This document shows, in pieces, positions 26,138 through 35,097 of a stretch of 64,000 nt of DNA; positions within the stretch are counted from its first letter, which is position 1; the number at the start of each line of letters is the position of its first letter. This DNA is from Arthrobacter globiformis (GTDB lineage: Bacteria; Actinomycetota; Actinomycetes; Actinomycetales; Micrococcaceae), in contig NZ_JAUSYZ010000001.1 in NCBI RefSeq assembly GCF_030817195.1, positions 2,666,001 to 2,730,000 of the forward strand, read 5' to 3'. Below the pieces are notes generated by a model. It did not search any database. It was not told the origin of the DNA and saw nothing but the letters and a program-made list of their open reading frames with translations. The position numbers were made by a program, and so were the translations under genes.

Positions 26138-26501
26138 CGATCACAGCAAGAAGAGACCAAGGCGGCCAGTAGAAGAACAACCTGCAGAAGCATTCACTAA
26201 TGAAAACCGGCCGGACCCACACACCGTTTATCGGACAGTCCCTCGAACTAGGCCGGTGAATGGCCGGGGGAGTGGCCTACTCTTCTTCCAAGTCAGGCCG
26301 AGCCTTGCGAAGGCGTGCTTGGAAGCGTGGCCGTCACTCCCGGGCAGAAGGTGTTCTCGCCTATGAACACCCTTACGGCCCGCTGCATGGCGTGCTCACC
26401 GAGCGTTTCGAAGCGCAGGGTGAGCTCTGCGGGCGGTCGGGAGGGTGAACTGTTTGCGGATGCGGTCCCAGATGTGCTCCGGGACTGTCGGCCACAACCG
26501 C

Positions 26502-26801
26502 TCAGCCTTCACATTCGATGCAGTAGCCATGGCCGTCCTTCTCCCCCACCTTCTGGGAGCGGTGGCGGACCAGGAAGCAGGAATAGCAGGTGAACTCGTC
26601 ATCGGCTTGGGGGATGACCTGGACGACGAGCTCTTCGGCGATGAATTCGCCGCCGGGGGTCAGGCCGTCCAGGACGTCGGCTTCATCGAGTTCCAGAACC
26701 ACAGATTTCGCGTCCGGAGCCTTAGCGGTTTTGAGGGCCTCCAGGGAGTCGTTCTGGGATTCCTTGACGTCGGTCCGAAGTTCGTCGTAATCGGTTGCCA
26801 C
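26502..26801 (-). CDS. DUF4193 family protein
   Basis: About 99 residues. The N-terminus ATDYDELRTDVKESQNDSLEALK and the C-terminal zinc-ribbon-like part (FTCYSCFLVRHRSQ...GYCIECEG, two CxxC pairs) are typical of the actinobacterial DUF4193 family. The GTG at 26801 is used because family members start at ATDYD; an ATG 5 codons upstream (26816) is possible. The role is unknown, although the family is widely conserved as a small acidic metal-binding protein. It supports an actinobacterial origin. Confidence 0.82.
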   Translation of the reverse strand: MATDYDELRTDVKESQNDSLEALKTAKAPDAKSVVLELDEADVLDGLTPGGEFIAEELVVQVIPQADDEFTCYSCFLVRHRSQKVGEKDGHGYCIECEG

Positions 26802-26816
26802 TGTGGGGCTTCTCAT

Positions 26817-27222
26817 TTCTCTTGTTCTGGGTTTGTCGCGATAGCAACATACAGCATCCACCCCTTATTCCCCTGGGCGGGCAGAAAGGGGCACGACCGG
26901 TGCACGGTGATCATTTTGCGGGACCGCTTCGCCGAGTGACTGGATTCTGACCTGACCGACCAGGGTGACATCCAGCACTTGGTGGACTCCCTCCCGGAGC
27001 CAGGCCTGATCCGGCGGTCGGCAGCCCGCGTGTGAACAGCGTCAGGAGCCCGGGCCTGAATTGATCGAGCCGGGCAAGGGCGGTTAACGAGTAGGTATTG
27101 TCGGGCAGCGCGACCGGATCCAGCTTCTCCCGGCATTCACCCCCATCTGGACAATTGGGGCTGGGTGGGCACCGAACACATCCAGGCTAATTGGACAACG
27201 GCGTCCTCCGGTTCAAGAGGGT
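26817..27222. other. Intergenic region without a gene
   Basis: No supported frame. Minus frame 26813..27136 is antisense-like and lacks a ribosome site. Confidence 0.35.
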
Positions 27223-27636
27223 TCAGGTGTAGAGGTGGCTGTCGAAGACCGATCGGGGCTTTTCTGAGGGATCGGGGTGGGCGACCATGACGGGAATTCC
27301 ATCAGGGTCGCGGCCTTCCACCACAGTGATTCCTCCGGTTGTGCGGGTCTCCGTGTATCGCCCCATCTCTTTCAGAGTCTGCTCGAAATATTTCAAGCCT
27401 TCGGCGGTGTCTGTCGCCCACATCAGCAGGTGATGCCCGAGGCCGCCGGAGTGGCGCTCCTCCCGCTTGCCACGCTCGATGAGGTAGAGCTGGAAGCCTC
27501 CGGGTGCGAGGAGGAGGGCCGCCTCGCCCGAGCGGATGGTCTCCTCACACCTGAACAGGTCCCGGTAGAAGTTCACGGACCTGTCCAGTTCTGCCACGAA
27601 CTGGACAGATGACGCGACCCTTGCTGAATACCCCAT
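27223..27636 (-). CDS. VOC-family protein, single domain
   Basis: A 137-residue glyoxalase/bleomycin-resistance fold protein. The core runs from VASSVQFVAELDRSVNFYRDLFRCEE through LLLAPGGFQLYLIERG to VVEGRDPDGIPVMVAHP, with one VOC beta-alpha-beta-beta-beta repeat at each end. The frame stays open upstream to 27999, but the family begins near residue 5 of the ATG at 27636, so that start is preferred. The upstream extension overlaps the relaxase relic on the other strand. The substrate is unknown. Confidence 0.75.
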   Translation of the reverse strand: MGYSARVASSVQFVAELDRSVNFYRDLFRCEETIRSGEAALLLAPGGFQLYLIERGKREERHSGGLGHHLLMWATDTAEGLKYFEQTLKEMGRYTETRTTGGITVVEGRDPDGIPVMVAHPDPSEKPRSVFDSHLYT

Positions 27637-27719
27637 CCAGCCATTGTTGACCTGCCCGCGGGATATGGCCAGTGTTCCGGACGGCACTTCAGCTTCCGCT
27701 GCCCCGCCCCTGCTGACGG

Positions 27720-28255
27720 CCGTGACGGAGTGAGCGTGTCCCTCGTCCGCCAGGACGGCACCAATGCATCCACCCTCGGCGACTGAAAACGAGCACAAAA
27801 AACCTGCCGGGAACTGGAAACCAAGTACGGCCTCGAAGAGCTCTCCAGTATGCAGGGCACCCGCGGCTACGACCGGGCAGAGAAGGCCACCGCCGTCCGG
27901 CCGTCGCCCGCGACACCGGACTGCTGGTACGCCCCGCGATATGCCAAGAACACCACTGACGTCATCGTTGGGTACTCCGTATCGGAACGCCCCAAGCAAG
28001 GGGAGCGCCCGTTCTGGTTCGGCGGCGGCATGCTCGCCTCCGATTTGAAGCTCGGTGCCCTGCGTGAAGAATGGACGGACTCACCGCACCTGGCCACCGA
28101 GGCCGCCGCGGAAATGGAACGCCTCCGCGCGCAACAAACGCAAGGTCTCCAGAACCGGGCCCGCGAACGCAACACCTTCAGCAAATGTGTGGGTGGAGTA
28201 CACCCGCAACGCAACAGCGCTGGTTGAAAAGCTGCGCGTACTACCGCCGGAATAA
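27720..28255 (+). pseudogene. Plasmid relaxase (mobilisation nuclease) remnant
   Basis: The plus strand reads SLVRQDGTNASTLGD, an in-frame TGA (about 27782), then KRAQKTCRELETKYGLEEL and TRGYDRAEK. Further on comes VIVGYSVSERPKQGERPFWF followed by GGGMLASDLKLGALREEW. These are typical of actinobacterial plasmid relaxases. A second break near 28185 moves the C-terminal part (WVEYTRNATALVEKLRVLPPE) to another frame, ending at 28255. The N-terminal catalytic tyrosine and metal-histidine region is absent. This is a trace of an integrated conjugative or mobilisable plasmid. Confidence 0.6.
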
Positions 28256-28284
28256 GAACCGCCGCCACAATGTTCGTTTCCTGT

Positions 28285-29307
28285 GTGAAGAACATCGGGT
28301 TCCTGTCCTTCGGCCATTGGACCGACCACCCGGAGTCGGGCACGCGCACAGCGTCGGACGCGCTGTTGCAGGCGATCGACCTCGCGGTCGCGGCCGAGGA
28401 GCTGGGGGCGGACGGCGCCTACTTCCGCGTCCACCACTTCGCGCAGCAATACGCCTCCCCGTTCCCGCTGCTTGCTGCGATCGGGGCACGGACAAGTCGC
28501 ATTGAGATTGGTACCGCTGTGATCGACATGCGCTACGAGAACCCGCTTTACATGGCGGAGGAGGCCGGCGCGGCCGACCTGATCTCGGGCCGCCGACTGC
28601 AGCTGGGTATTAGCAGGGGTTCACCCGAGCAGGTCATCGATGGGTGGCGTCACTTCGGCTTCGTCCCGGCCGAGGGCGAGTCGGACGCGGACATGGGCCG
28701 CAGGCACACCGAGCGTCTGCTTGAGGTGCTCACTGGCGAGGGCTTCGCGGCGCCCAATCCCCGCCCGATGTTCCCGAACCCGCCGGGGCTGTTGCGCGTG
28801 GAGCCGTACTCGGAGGGCCTGCGTGATCGTATCTGGTGGGGTTCGGGCTCGAACGCCACGGCCATCTGGGCCGCGAAGCTCGGGATGAACCTGCAGAGCT
28901 CCACGCTCAAGGACGACGAGAGCGGCAAACCGTTCCACGTCCAGCAGGCTGAGCAGATCGAGCTCTACCGGCAGGCCTGGAAGGAGGCCGGGCACGAGCG
29001 GGAGCCGCGCGTCTCGGTCAGCCGCAGCATCTTCGCACTGACGGACGAGCGCGACTGGCAATACTTCGGCCGCGACCGCTACAGCTCTGACCAGGTGGGC
29101 AACATCGACGAGAAAACGCGCGCGGTTTTTGGCCGGTCCTACGCGGGTGCCCCGGACGAGCTGGCCGCGAAGCTGGCCGAGGATGAGGCGATCGCCACGG
29201 CAGACACACTGCTGCTCACGGTCCCGAACCAGCTCGGCGTTGACTACAACGCTCACGTCATCGAGTCGATTCTGAAGTATGTGGCGCCACAGCTGGGCTG
29301 GCGCTGA
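28285..29307 (+). CDS. LLM-class flavin-dependent oxidoreductase (luciferase-like)
   Basis: A 340-residue bacterial-luciferase-fold monooxygenase using FMNH2 or F420H2. Diagnostic segments are KNIGFLSFGHW at the start, LAVAAEELGADGAYFRVHHF, RIEIGTAVIDMRYENPLYMAEEAGAADLISG, and LQLGISRGSPEQ. The GTG at 28285 matches the usual N-terminus; the ATG at 28270 would add five residues. The gene begins only 30 bases after the relaxase relic, so it may have lost its native promoter. Confidence 0.85.
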   Translation: MKNIGFLSFGHWTDHPESGTRTASDALLQAIDLAVAAEELGADGAYFRVHHFAQQYASPFPLLAAIGARTSRIEIGTAVIDMRYENPLYMAEEAGAADLISGRRLQLGISRGSPEQVIDGWRHFGFVPAEGESDADMGRRHTERLLEVLTGEGFAAPNPRPMFPNPPGLLRVEPYSEGLRDRIWWGSGSNATAIWAAKLGMNLQSSTLKDDESGKPFHVQQAEQIELYRQAWKEAGHEREPRVSVSRSIFALTDERDWQYFGRDRYSSDQVGNIDEKTRAVFGRSYAGAPDELAAKLAEDEAIATADTLLLTVPNQLGVDYNAHVIESILKYVAPQLGWR

Positions 29308-29573
29308 CCCCTCGCGGCAGATTCCCCCCAGTACGGAAGTTGCGGTTAATTTGGCTGTGTTGACGCTCCAACCAGACTCGCGACCCGGCCGGCATCCCCT
29401 ACGTTCCGCGCCAGCAGTACTTCGGCAAGGCCAACGCTGCCGAACGTATCCCCGGCCAAGTACAACAAGGGGAATTAGTTAGGCCGATGGGTAGGCAAGC
29501 TGCCGCGCAAGCCTGCCCCCGAGAGTTCGTGGGGGGCCCTGCACCCTGGCGCGGGTCTCGGAAAGCTGGTGGC
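29308..29573. other. Remnant sequence between the LLM gene and the cupin cluster
   Basis: The plus strand around 29368-29475 encodes a coding-like stretch (PAGIPYVPRQQYFGKANAAE) without a start. It looks like the C-terminus of a lost gene. I do not recognise the family. Confidence 0.3.
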
Positions 29574-29678
29574 TTACTTGCGCGAGGCGGGGTGCTCATC
29601 GCCGATGTGCCGGATGGTGGGCTTGTCTCGGTCTTCGACGCGGACGTCGCCGGGTGCGTGGAGGGTGGTTGCGCGCAT
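29574..29678 (-). pseudogene. N-terminal fragment of a zinc alcohol dehydrogenase
   Basis: The minus strand starts MRATTLHAPGDVRVEDRDKP, the conserved beginning of MDR alcohol dehydrogenases, then diverges and stops at 29574 after 34 residues. It directly follows the cupin gene in the same direction, an order (decarboxylase-like, cupin, alcohol dehydrogenase) common in intact clusters. The rest of the gene has been deleted. Confidence 0.6.
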
Positions 29679-29738
29679 GAGGAGATAGGGCCTTCCAGGG
29701 TTACTGAGCTTGTTACAAGAGGGGTGAAGCGGGCCGGT

Positions 29739-30139
29739 TCAGCGGCCTTCGAACTCGTCGTCGGTGATCTGTTCGCCCCACCAGGAGGCGATCTCGGCGC
29801 CGTCGTCGGCTTCCAGGAGGACAAGGTGTTCCATGAACACGCCGGGAGCCGCGGCGTGCCAGTGCTCTTCGCCGGGGGCGTGTAGAGGGTCTGGCCGGGG
29901 TGGACTTCGATGATGTTCCCGTCACGGTCCCCGAACCTGGCGATCCCGTCGGTGACATGCAGGTACTGGCCGCGGGCGTGGGAGTGCCAGGCGGTGCGGG
30001 CGCCGGGCTGGAAGCGTACCTTGGCCATGGTGGCGCGCTGCTCGGGCCCGTGCGGGGCAGCGATAACGTCCAGCCACACTCCGCCGGGGAACTGTGCTTC
30101 CGGGTTCAGGATGGTCTCGCGCTGGGGTTCGATGATCAT
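29739..30139 (-). pseudogene. Cupin-domain protein, frameshifted in a C-run
   Basis: The frame starts MIIEPQRETILNPEAQFPGG and keeps the first cupin motif (PGARTAWHSHARGQYLHV). It shifts after QTLYTPP where the run CCCCC would need a sixth C. In the next frame the sequence continues as GEEHWHAAAPGVFMEHLVLL and WWGEQITDDEFEGR to the stop at 29739. With one base restored this is a normal 133-residue cupin (quercetinase/lactonase-like fold) with metal ligands in both motifs. A homopolymer sequencing error is a real alternative to a true mutation. Confidence 0.75.
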
Positions 30140-30160
30140 GATTTTTCCTTTCAGCCGGTG

Positions 30161-30481
30161 CTATTTAGTGAGGATGCGCTGGGCGAGGGTGAGGGCGGAG
30201 ACCGCGCGCGGCCAGCCGGCGTAGAACGCGACGTGGGTGATCGCTTCGATGATCTCGTCCTTTGTCAGGCTGTTTGCGATGCCCATGGGGATGTGCGCTT
30301 CGAGCTGCTCGATGTTGCCTGCCGAGACGAGGCTGCTGATCGTGGCAAGGCTGCGGTCGCGGCGGGAGAGTTCGGGCCGGGACCACACCTGGTCGAAGAG
30401 CACGTCGTCAGTGAGGGATACGAAGGTGGGGGCGAAGTCGCCCATCATCTTCTGCATGGGGGTCTGTTCGTTGTCGGTCAT
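30161..30481 (-). CDS. Carboxymuconolactone decarboxylase family protein
   Basis: A 106-residue all-helical AhpD/CMD-fold protein with the conserved LSRRDRSLATISSLVSAGNIEQLEAHI and ITHVAFYAGWPRAVSALTLA segments. Members either decarboxylate gamma-carboxymuconolactone or act as small peroxidase-like proteins; the CxxC of AhpD is absent here. The start at 30481 is used, with the upstream frame covering the divergent promoter. It leads the operon with the cupin, and TetR operators lie just upstream. Confidence 0.85.
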   Translation of the reverse strand: MTDNEQTPMQKMMGDFAPTFVSLTDDVLFDQVWSRPELSRRDRSLATISSLVSAGNIEQLEAHIPMGIANSLTKDEIIEAITHVAFYAGWPRAVSALTLAQRILTK

Positions 30482-30571
30482 CACGGTTTCTTCTTTCTGA
30501 CGTGTTGGGCTGGAGCCTAGATTTTCGGCTGTTGGCGTCCGTCGCCCGATGCGAACTGCTTCTTTCCGTCT

Positions 30572-30633
30572 CCAACGTTGACGTTGGTAACCAATGTAGT
30601 ACTGTTGAAGCAAGAAAGCAACGCCAACGTTGG
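30572..30633. promoter_or_regulatory. Two CCAACGTTGG-type palindromes, probable TetR operators
   Basis: CCAACGT-TG-ACGTTGG (30572-30587) is a perfect palindrome, and CCAACGTTGG (30624-30633) is a second. They share the same core. The second lies 20 bases before the TetR start and the first in the divergent promoter, so the regulator probably represses both itself and the decarboxylase-cupin operon. Confidence 0.68.
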
Positions 30634-30652
30634 AAAAATGGGAGGAGTCTCC

Positions 30653-31243
30653 ATGGCATGGGACGTTGAAGGCACTAAACGCAAGATCATCGATGCGGCG
30701 ACACGGGAGTTCACCGTCCGCGGCCCCGACGGGACCACGATGGAGCGGATCGCGAAGCTCGCGGGCGTGAACAAGGAGCGCGTCTACAACTACTTCGGCA
30801 GCAAGCCGGAACTCTTCGAAGTCGTCCTGCGAGAGAAGCTGGCCGTCGTCGCCCAGACCGTGCCCGTGGACTCCTTCACTCCCGACGGAATCGGTGAGTA
30901 CGCCGGGAGACTCTTCGACTACAACTGCGAACATCCGGAACTCGTCCGCTTGGTCCTTTGGGAGGCGCTCTCATTCACGACCCAGGTTCCCGAGGAGCAG
31001 CAACGCCACGACTATTACGCGCAGAAGACCCGTGCATTCGGTGAGGCGCAAACGTCCGGAACCGTCCAGAGCAATATCCCGCCGGATCATCTGAATTTCC
31101 TGCTGCTCGCTCTCGCAGGATACTGGGCGGTCTTACCGCAGGTCGCGCGGATGATGACCGGCGCTGACGTCACCGACCAGGCCGAGACGACGCGCCGCCG
31201 CGCCAGCGTCGTCGAGGCCGCCCGCCGGCTCGTGGAATCCTAG
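30653..31243 (+). CDS. TetR-family transcriptional regulator
   Basis: A 196-residue TetR repressor. The DNA-binding domain occupies residues 5-52 (KRKIIDAATREFTVRGPDGTTMERIAKLAGVNKERVYNYFGSKPELFEVVL); the rest is the helical ligand domain. The start at 30653 has GGAGGAG 8 bases upstream; an earlier ATG at 30638 overlaps that site. It is divergent from the carboxymuconolactone decarboxylase operon and is its likely repressor. Confidence 0.9.
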   Translation: MAWDVEGTKRKIIDAATREFTVRGPDGTTMERIAKLAGVNKERVYNYFGSKPELFEVVLREKLAVVAQTVPVDSFTPDGIGEYAGRLFDYNCEHPELVRLVLWEALSFTTQVPEEQQRHDYYAQKTRAFGEAQTSGTVQSNIPPDHLNFLLLALAGYWAVLPQVARMMTGADVTDQAETTRRRASVVEAARRLVES

Positions 31244-31591
31244 GCCTCCACGCCGCCAGCCAGTTACGCAGCGAAGGAAAGACGCTAAAAGAAACGGCGC
31301 AGCGGCTTAGCGAAAACACCTCATCATTAACCGGGCGTTGAGCCGAGCCGACGAGTGTTAGTTAGCTGACCGTACTCTTTCCTGCTGCCACGGACTGATC
31401 ACGGAAGACCGCCAAAGAGCGATCAAATGTACATCTTGCGGAGGCATGCCGGGCGCAGTGAACTGGTTTTTGCGCCGCTTTCGTACGGGAATCAAGGTCA
31501 CGGATGCCATTTAGCGCTGCGAAAACACCGCCGTTTACTGCTGCAACATACGGTTAACCGGCAATGGCGGCTAAACGGCCGCGCAAGGACG
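31244..31591. other. Intergenic region without a gene
   Basis: AT-richer than its surroundings. No frame has a credible start or product. Confidence 0.4.
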
Positions 31592-32219
31592 TTATCGGAC
31601 GGGCGCGGACTCTTGGGGTGTGTATGACTGGAGTGTTTCGGCGAGGGCTTTAGCGATGGGGGTTGCCGTCAGGCCGAGCTTGTCAGCGATTTTCCTGCTG
31701 CCGACGATGAAAGGCTCCTCGAATTGGTACTGCATCTTAAGGTGTTCACGGCTGAGGCCGCGCAGGAGCAGCGGCGGCATGGATCGGAGCCTGATGCGGG
31801 GCTGGCCGGCAAGTTTGAAGATCATGTCGACGAGTTCCCTGGTCGGCGTTGTTTGCGCGGGTTTCCGTTAGCGGGTGTCCGTCGGGGCGCCCGTACACAT
31901 AGACGTTTTCCATGCTGACCAGGCGGGCGCCAGTGCTTTCGGCGGCGGCGAGAACGCCGGATTGCAGGGCGGGGAACTGTGTGCCCCATTCAGGGTACGG
32001 CGGGTTCAGGGTCTGATAAACGACGGCGGCCCCGCGGGCTGCGTCGGCAGCAAACGTGGGATCGCTGGCGTCCCCGCGGGCAACTTCGATGCCATCGGGA
32101 ACGCGTGCCTGTCCTGACCGGTTCACGAGCCGGACGGCCTGGCCGCGGCGCCGGAGTGCATCGAACGTGGCGAGACCGATGGCTCCGGTGCCGAAGATGA
32201 CATGCAGTCCCGTGCTCAT
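31592..32219 (-). pseudogene. NAD-dependent epimerase/dehydratase, internally deleted and frameshifted
   Basis: The start (MSTGLHVIFGTGAIGLATFD, ATG at 32219) and NAD-binding motif are intact through SMENVYVYGRPDGHPLTETRA. The sequence then jumps to PTRELVDMIFKLAGQPRIRL in another frame and ends ...ALAETLQSYTPQESAPVR at 31592. About one third of the protein, including the expected substrate-binding region, is missing. A second small gap lies near LSREHLKMQYQFEEPF. The frame break is near 31860. Confidence 0.8.
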
Positions 32220-32809
32220 GCTGTTGCCGCCGCGGCCGGTCCGCGGCGCTGTTTCATCGCGGACCCGACGGGTATGAGGACCTGGAGCAGGAGGCCCGCG
32301 ATCGCGGTAACGACGAGTGCTCCGCTGGCACCGAAGACGATGAATTGCTGGCCGACCTGGATCATGAAGAGGGTGGTGACAGTCCACCCCAGTGCCCACA
32401 ATGCTGGCATGGCCGCGGCCCAGACCCAGCGCCGGTGCGCCCGGCGGGGCAGCGCCAACGCCTGTGCGGAACCGAGAACGAGGCCGTTGATGGCACCCAT
32501 CAGGGCAAGATCAGTGAGGGAGGTGCGGTAGTTGACGGCGACGGCGCCGAGGAAAAGTCCTGCGCTCATGCCGATGGCAGTTGCGGGTATCCACTTGAGG
32601 GCCTGCAGCCGGTGACTGCTGGTGTGCGTCTGGCCGGCGCCGATGATGAGCCCGGCGATCGCTCCGCCGGCCAGGGCTGCCAACGGACCGTCCACGCGTC
32701 CCACGACCGCGCTTCCGGCGAACCCGGCCAGCGGCAGGGCAAGGAACCCTGCCGTCCAGAATAGCCAGCTGCGAAGGAACGTCGTTCGGGATTCTTGGAT
32801 GCGGTTCAT
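32216..32809 (-). CDS. Integral membrane protein, unknown
   Basis: A 197-residue protein with about six predicted helices, glycine-zipper-like in the second (LAALAGGAIAGLIIGAGQTH), and an HxxH-like HTSSHRLQ loop. The stop overlaps the epimerase start by 4 bases (ATGA), so the genes were cotranscribed. It lies 4 bases after the DUF4386-type gene. Family not recognised beyond its membrane nature. Confidence 0.75.
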   Translation of the reverse strand: MNRIQESRTTFLRSWLFWTAGFLALPLAGFAGSAVVGRVDGPLAALAGGAIAGLIIGAGQTHTSSHRLQALKWIPATAIGMSAGLFLGAVAVNYRTSLTDLALMGAINGLVLGSAQALALPRRAHRRWVWAAAMPALWALGWTVTTLFMIQVGQQFIVFGASGALVVTAIAGLLLQVLIPVGSAMKQRRGPAAAATA

Positions 32810-32813
32810 GGGG

Positions 32814-33620
32814 CTAATTCCTTTTGCCGGTCGTTGGCTGCCGGGGTTCTGGTGGTGCTGAGGGTGAGGGAGTGACGGAGGGCGCGGTGGCTGTGGGGCT
32901 AGCGCGGCGGGCGGAGCGGATCAGGATGCAAACGCCCAGTGCGGCCACCCACAATCCCCAGCCGGTGCTGCCGAGGAGGCCGGCCAGGTCCCAGACGGGG
33001 AATCCTGGGACTGCTGTGGCAAGGATGTCGCCCTGGTTGAGCAGGTAGATGATGCTGACGAGGAGTCCGGCGGCACCTAGCCACCGCGGGAAGATCCCGC
33101 TGCGCAGGATGACCACGCTGAGGGTGACTGACCACGCGATGATCAGCAGCTGGCCCAGGTGTTCTCCCAGCAGCGCCCCGCCGAACTGGTGCTGGGCCGT
33201 CCAGGCGGCGTCCACCGCCGCCCGTGTCGGGGCATCTCCCGTGACGTAGGAGCCGGCGAGGGGCGGAACGACGAACACCCAGCGCAGGAACCCGATCAGG
33301 GACAGGAGCACCGAACCGGCACCAGCGTAGGTGGCGACGCGCAGGGCCGGATGATCGCGGAGGCCGAGTGCCGCGGGTAGCAACAGGACCGGTACGGCAA
33401 GCAGCCCGTACGTCCAGGCCGTCGCGAACCAGGTCCAGACCAACCCGGGTCCGCCGGCCGAGAAGGCCGGCAGCACAACGCTGGTCGGTTCCCGCAGGAT
33501 GTCCGGCCAGTCAAACGTCACCGAGAGGGTCGTGGCAGCCGCGGCAAACGCAAGGGAGCTCACGACAAACAATGCACCGGTAACCCGTAGGAGGTTCCTG
33601 CCCGCGTAAGTGGTGGTCAT
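32814..33620 (-). CDS. DUF4386-like integral membrane protein
   Basis: A 268-residue protein with about seven predicted helices, the pattern of DUF4386 (RVTGALFVVSSLAF at the N-terminus, FIFLRWVFVVP mid-chain, GAAGLLVSIIYLLNQGDILA near the C-terminus). It ends in a Pro/Ser/Thr-rich tail (ATAPSVTPSPSAPPEPRQPTT). The start at 33620 is used; the longer frame overlaps the divergent TetR gene. Operators at 33643 lie 23 bases upstream, so it is probably TetR-controlled. Confidence 0.78.
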   Translation of the reverse strand: MTTTYAGRNLLRVTGALFVVSSLAFAAAATTLSVTFDWPDILREPTSVVLPAFSAGGPGLVWTWFATAWTYGLLAVPVLLLPAALGLRDHPALRVATYAGAGSVLLSLIGFLRWVFVVPPLAGSYVTGDAPTRAAVDAAWTAQHQFGGALLGEHLGQLLIIAWSVTLSVVILRSGIFPRWLGAAGLLVSIIYLLNQGDILATAVPGFPVWDLAGLLGSTGWGLWVAALGVCILIRSARRASPTATAPSVTPSPSAPPEPRQPTTGKRN

Positions 33621-33642
33621 GATGTCCGTCTTCCAGAGAATG

Positions 33643-33693
33643 TTGCACGCCGTACAAATACTGTACGGTGTACAAAGACTGTACGCCGTGCAG
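33643..33693. promoter_or_regulatory. Triple GTAC-type half-site array between DUF4386 and TetR genes
   Basis: Three related half-sites follow one another: GCACGCCGTACA, TGTACGGTGTAC and TGTACGCCGTGC. The first and last are exact inverse copies and the middle differs by one base from an inverse copy of the first. This is the usual form of a TetR operator and lies directly between the divergent genes. Confidence 0.62.
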
Positions 33694-33720
33694 GAGATTG
33701 TCAAGAGAGGACCCGAAACG

Positions 33721-34440
33721 ATGACGTCACCAGCCCGCAGATCCAGGCCCGGACCCCGCCGTGCCCTCACGGAAGAGGAGATCCTGGAGGCCGCACTGGG
33801 CCTTCTGGATGAGGGCGGCATGAAGGCGGCCTCGATCCGGGGCATCGCTGCGCGGGTGGGGGTGGCCCCGAACGCGGTCTACACGTACTTTCCCGACAAG
33901 GCCGCGGTGGTCCAGGCGATAGTCGAGCACCTGCTCGGGCAGGTGGATCATGCGGTCTTCGCGGACCGTGAGGTGCCATGGCGGCAAAGAATTGAAGCTC
34001 TCGCCCTGGAGCTGCGGGAACGTCTCACCCCACACCCTGGAGCGGTCAGCCTGATGATCGGCGGGCCCATGCACGGCGCGCACGCACTCGCTCTGAACGA
34101 ACGCCTCATTGGGATTCTCGTGGGCACCGGCCTCACCCCGGAGGACGCTGCGAAGGCGGCCTACCTGCTGATCGTTTACGTCTTCGGCTCGATCGCCCTG
34201 GAAGTCGCGGAGGCCGGAGAAACGCACAGGTTGCCCCCGGAAGCAGAACGGATAGCAGCACGCCAAGCCGGCTTTTCCGCCATCCCGGCCGAAACCCACC
34301 CGCACTCCTCCGCGGCAGCAGCCACGATGGCCGGCTACATCTCCACCGAGCAATACATATGGGGACTCCGTAAAGTGCTGGACGGCATCAGTGCTGGGCT
34401 AACTTCAGAGTCGGCCCCGCTGATGACCTTGGAGCGTTGA
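33721..34440 (+). CDS. TetR-family transcriptional regulator
   Basis: A 239-residue TetR regulator. The HTH domain (residues 17-64, TEEEILEAALGLLDEGGMKAASIRGIAARVGVAPNAVYTYFPDK) is followed by a C-terminal domain like TetR_C. The start at 33721 has GAGAGGA about 11 bases upstream. It is divergent from the DUF4386 gene. The 3' end overlaps the convergent membrane-protein gene by 53 bases. Confidence 0.88.
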   Translation: MTSPARRSRPGPRRALTEEEILEAALGLLDEGGMKAASIRGIAARVGVAPNAVYTYFPDKAAVVQAIVEHLLGQVDHAVFADREVPWRQRIEALALELRERLTPHPGAVSLMIGGPMHGAHALALNERLIGILVGTGLTPEDAAKAAYLLIVYVFGSIALEVAEAGETHRLPPEAERIAARQAGFSAIPAETHPHSSAAAATMAGYISTEQYIWGLRKVLDGISAGLTSESAPLMTLER

Positions 34441-35011
34441 CTGGGTTGAATAGCCAGAGCGCCAACCAGAGCACGGATCCTGCAAGGACCGCAAGTGCGG
34501 AGTCGAGGACAATCTCGGGCGCCAGGTTGCGTAATCCGATGGGAATCGACGCCAATGCATAGGCCGCGGTCGGAATCTTAGGTGCTGCTCCATCTCTGAA
34601 GAGCGCGATGCAGAACAGCAGCGAGCCTGCGAGGAACACCACCGAAGCAACCAGGAACGCAATCCCCAGCGGACCGGACCGCAAGGACGTGATGGTTGAA
34701 GCGTCGAGTTGTGCGAAAACCAGGTTGATCACCCATTCCGTTCCGGTGGCCGCCGCGAGTCCCACAAGATTCACGCCGACTGCGATCGCGGCAAAGCGTC
34801 TTGTCGTGCGTAACGCGACCTGCGCTATCCCGACGATCAGGACAATCGCGAGGGCCTGGGCCAAGGGCGCTACCAACTGGGTGAGCGGACTGAGGGGTAT
34901 CAATCCGGCCCGCTTGCCGGCATTGACGAAGAGGATTGCGGACGCGAGTATGCCCGCGATTGCTGCAAACCTGAGAGGAAAATTGGTGGAACTATTCTTG
35001 GGTGTAGTCAC
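34388..35011 (-). CDS. Integral membrane protein, unknown
   Basis: A 207-residue protein with about five or six predicted helices (FAAIAGILASAILFV, LAQALAIVLIVGIA, FLVASVVFLAGSLLF and others). It starts with GTG at 35011. Its 3' end overlaps the convergent TetR gene. The overall layout resembles DUF4386-type proteins, but the match is weak. Confidence 0.7.
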   Translation of the reverse strand: MTTPKNSSTNFPLRFAAIAGILASAILFVNAGKRAGLIPLSPLTQLVAPLAQALAIVLIVGIAQVALRTTRRFAAIAVGVNLVGLAAATGTEWVINLVFAQLDASTITSLRSGPLGIAFLVASVVFLAGSLLFCIALFRDGAAPKIPTAAYALASIPIGLRNLAPEIVLDSALAVLAGSVLWLALWLFNPVNAPRSSAGPTLKLAQH

Positions 35012-35097
35012 GAGCGTTCCAATGCCTTTCTAGGTTCGGCTCGCCGTCGGTGAGCGACGAGGTTCGCACTGTTCGTACCGCAGGTACGCGGCGGTGC

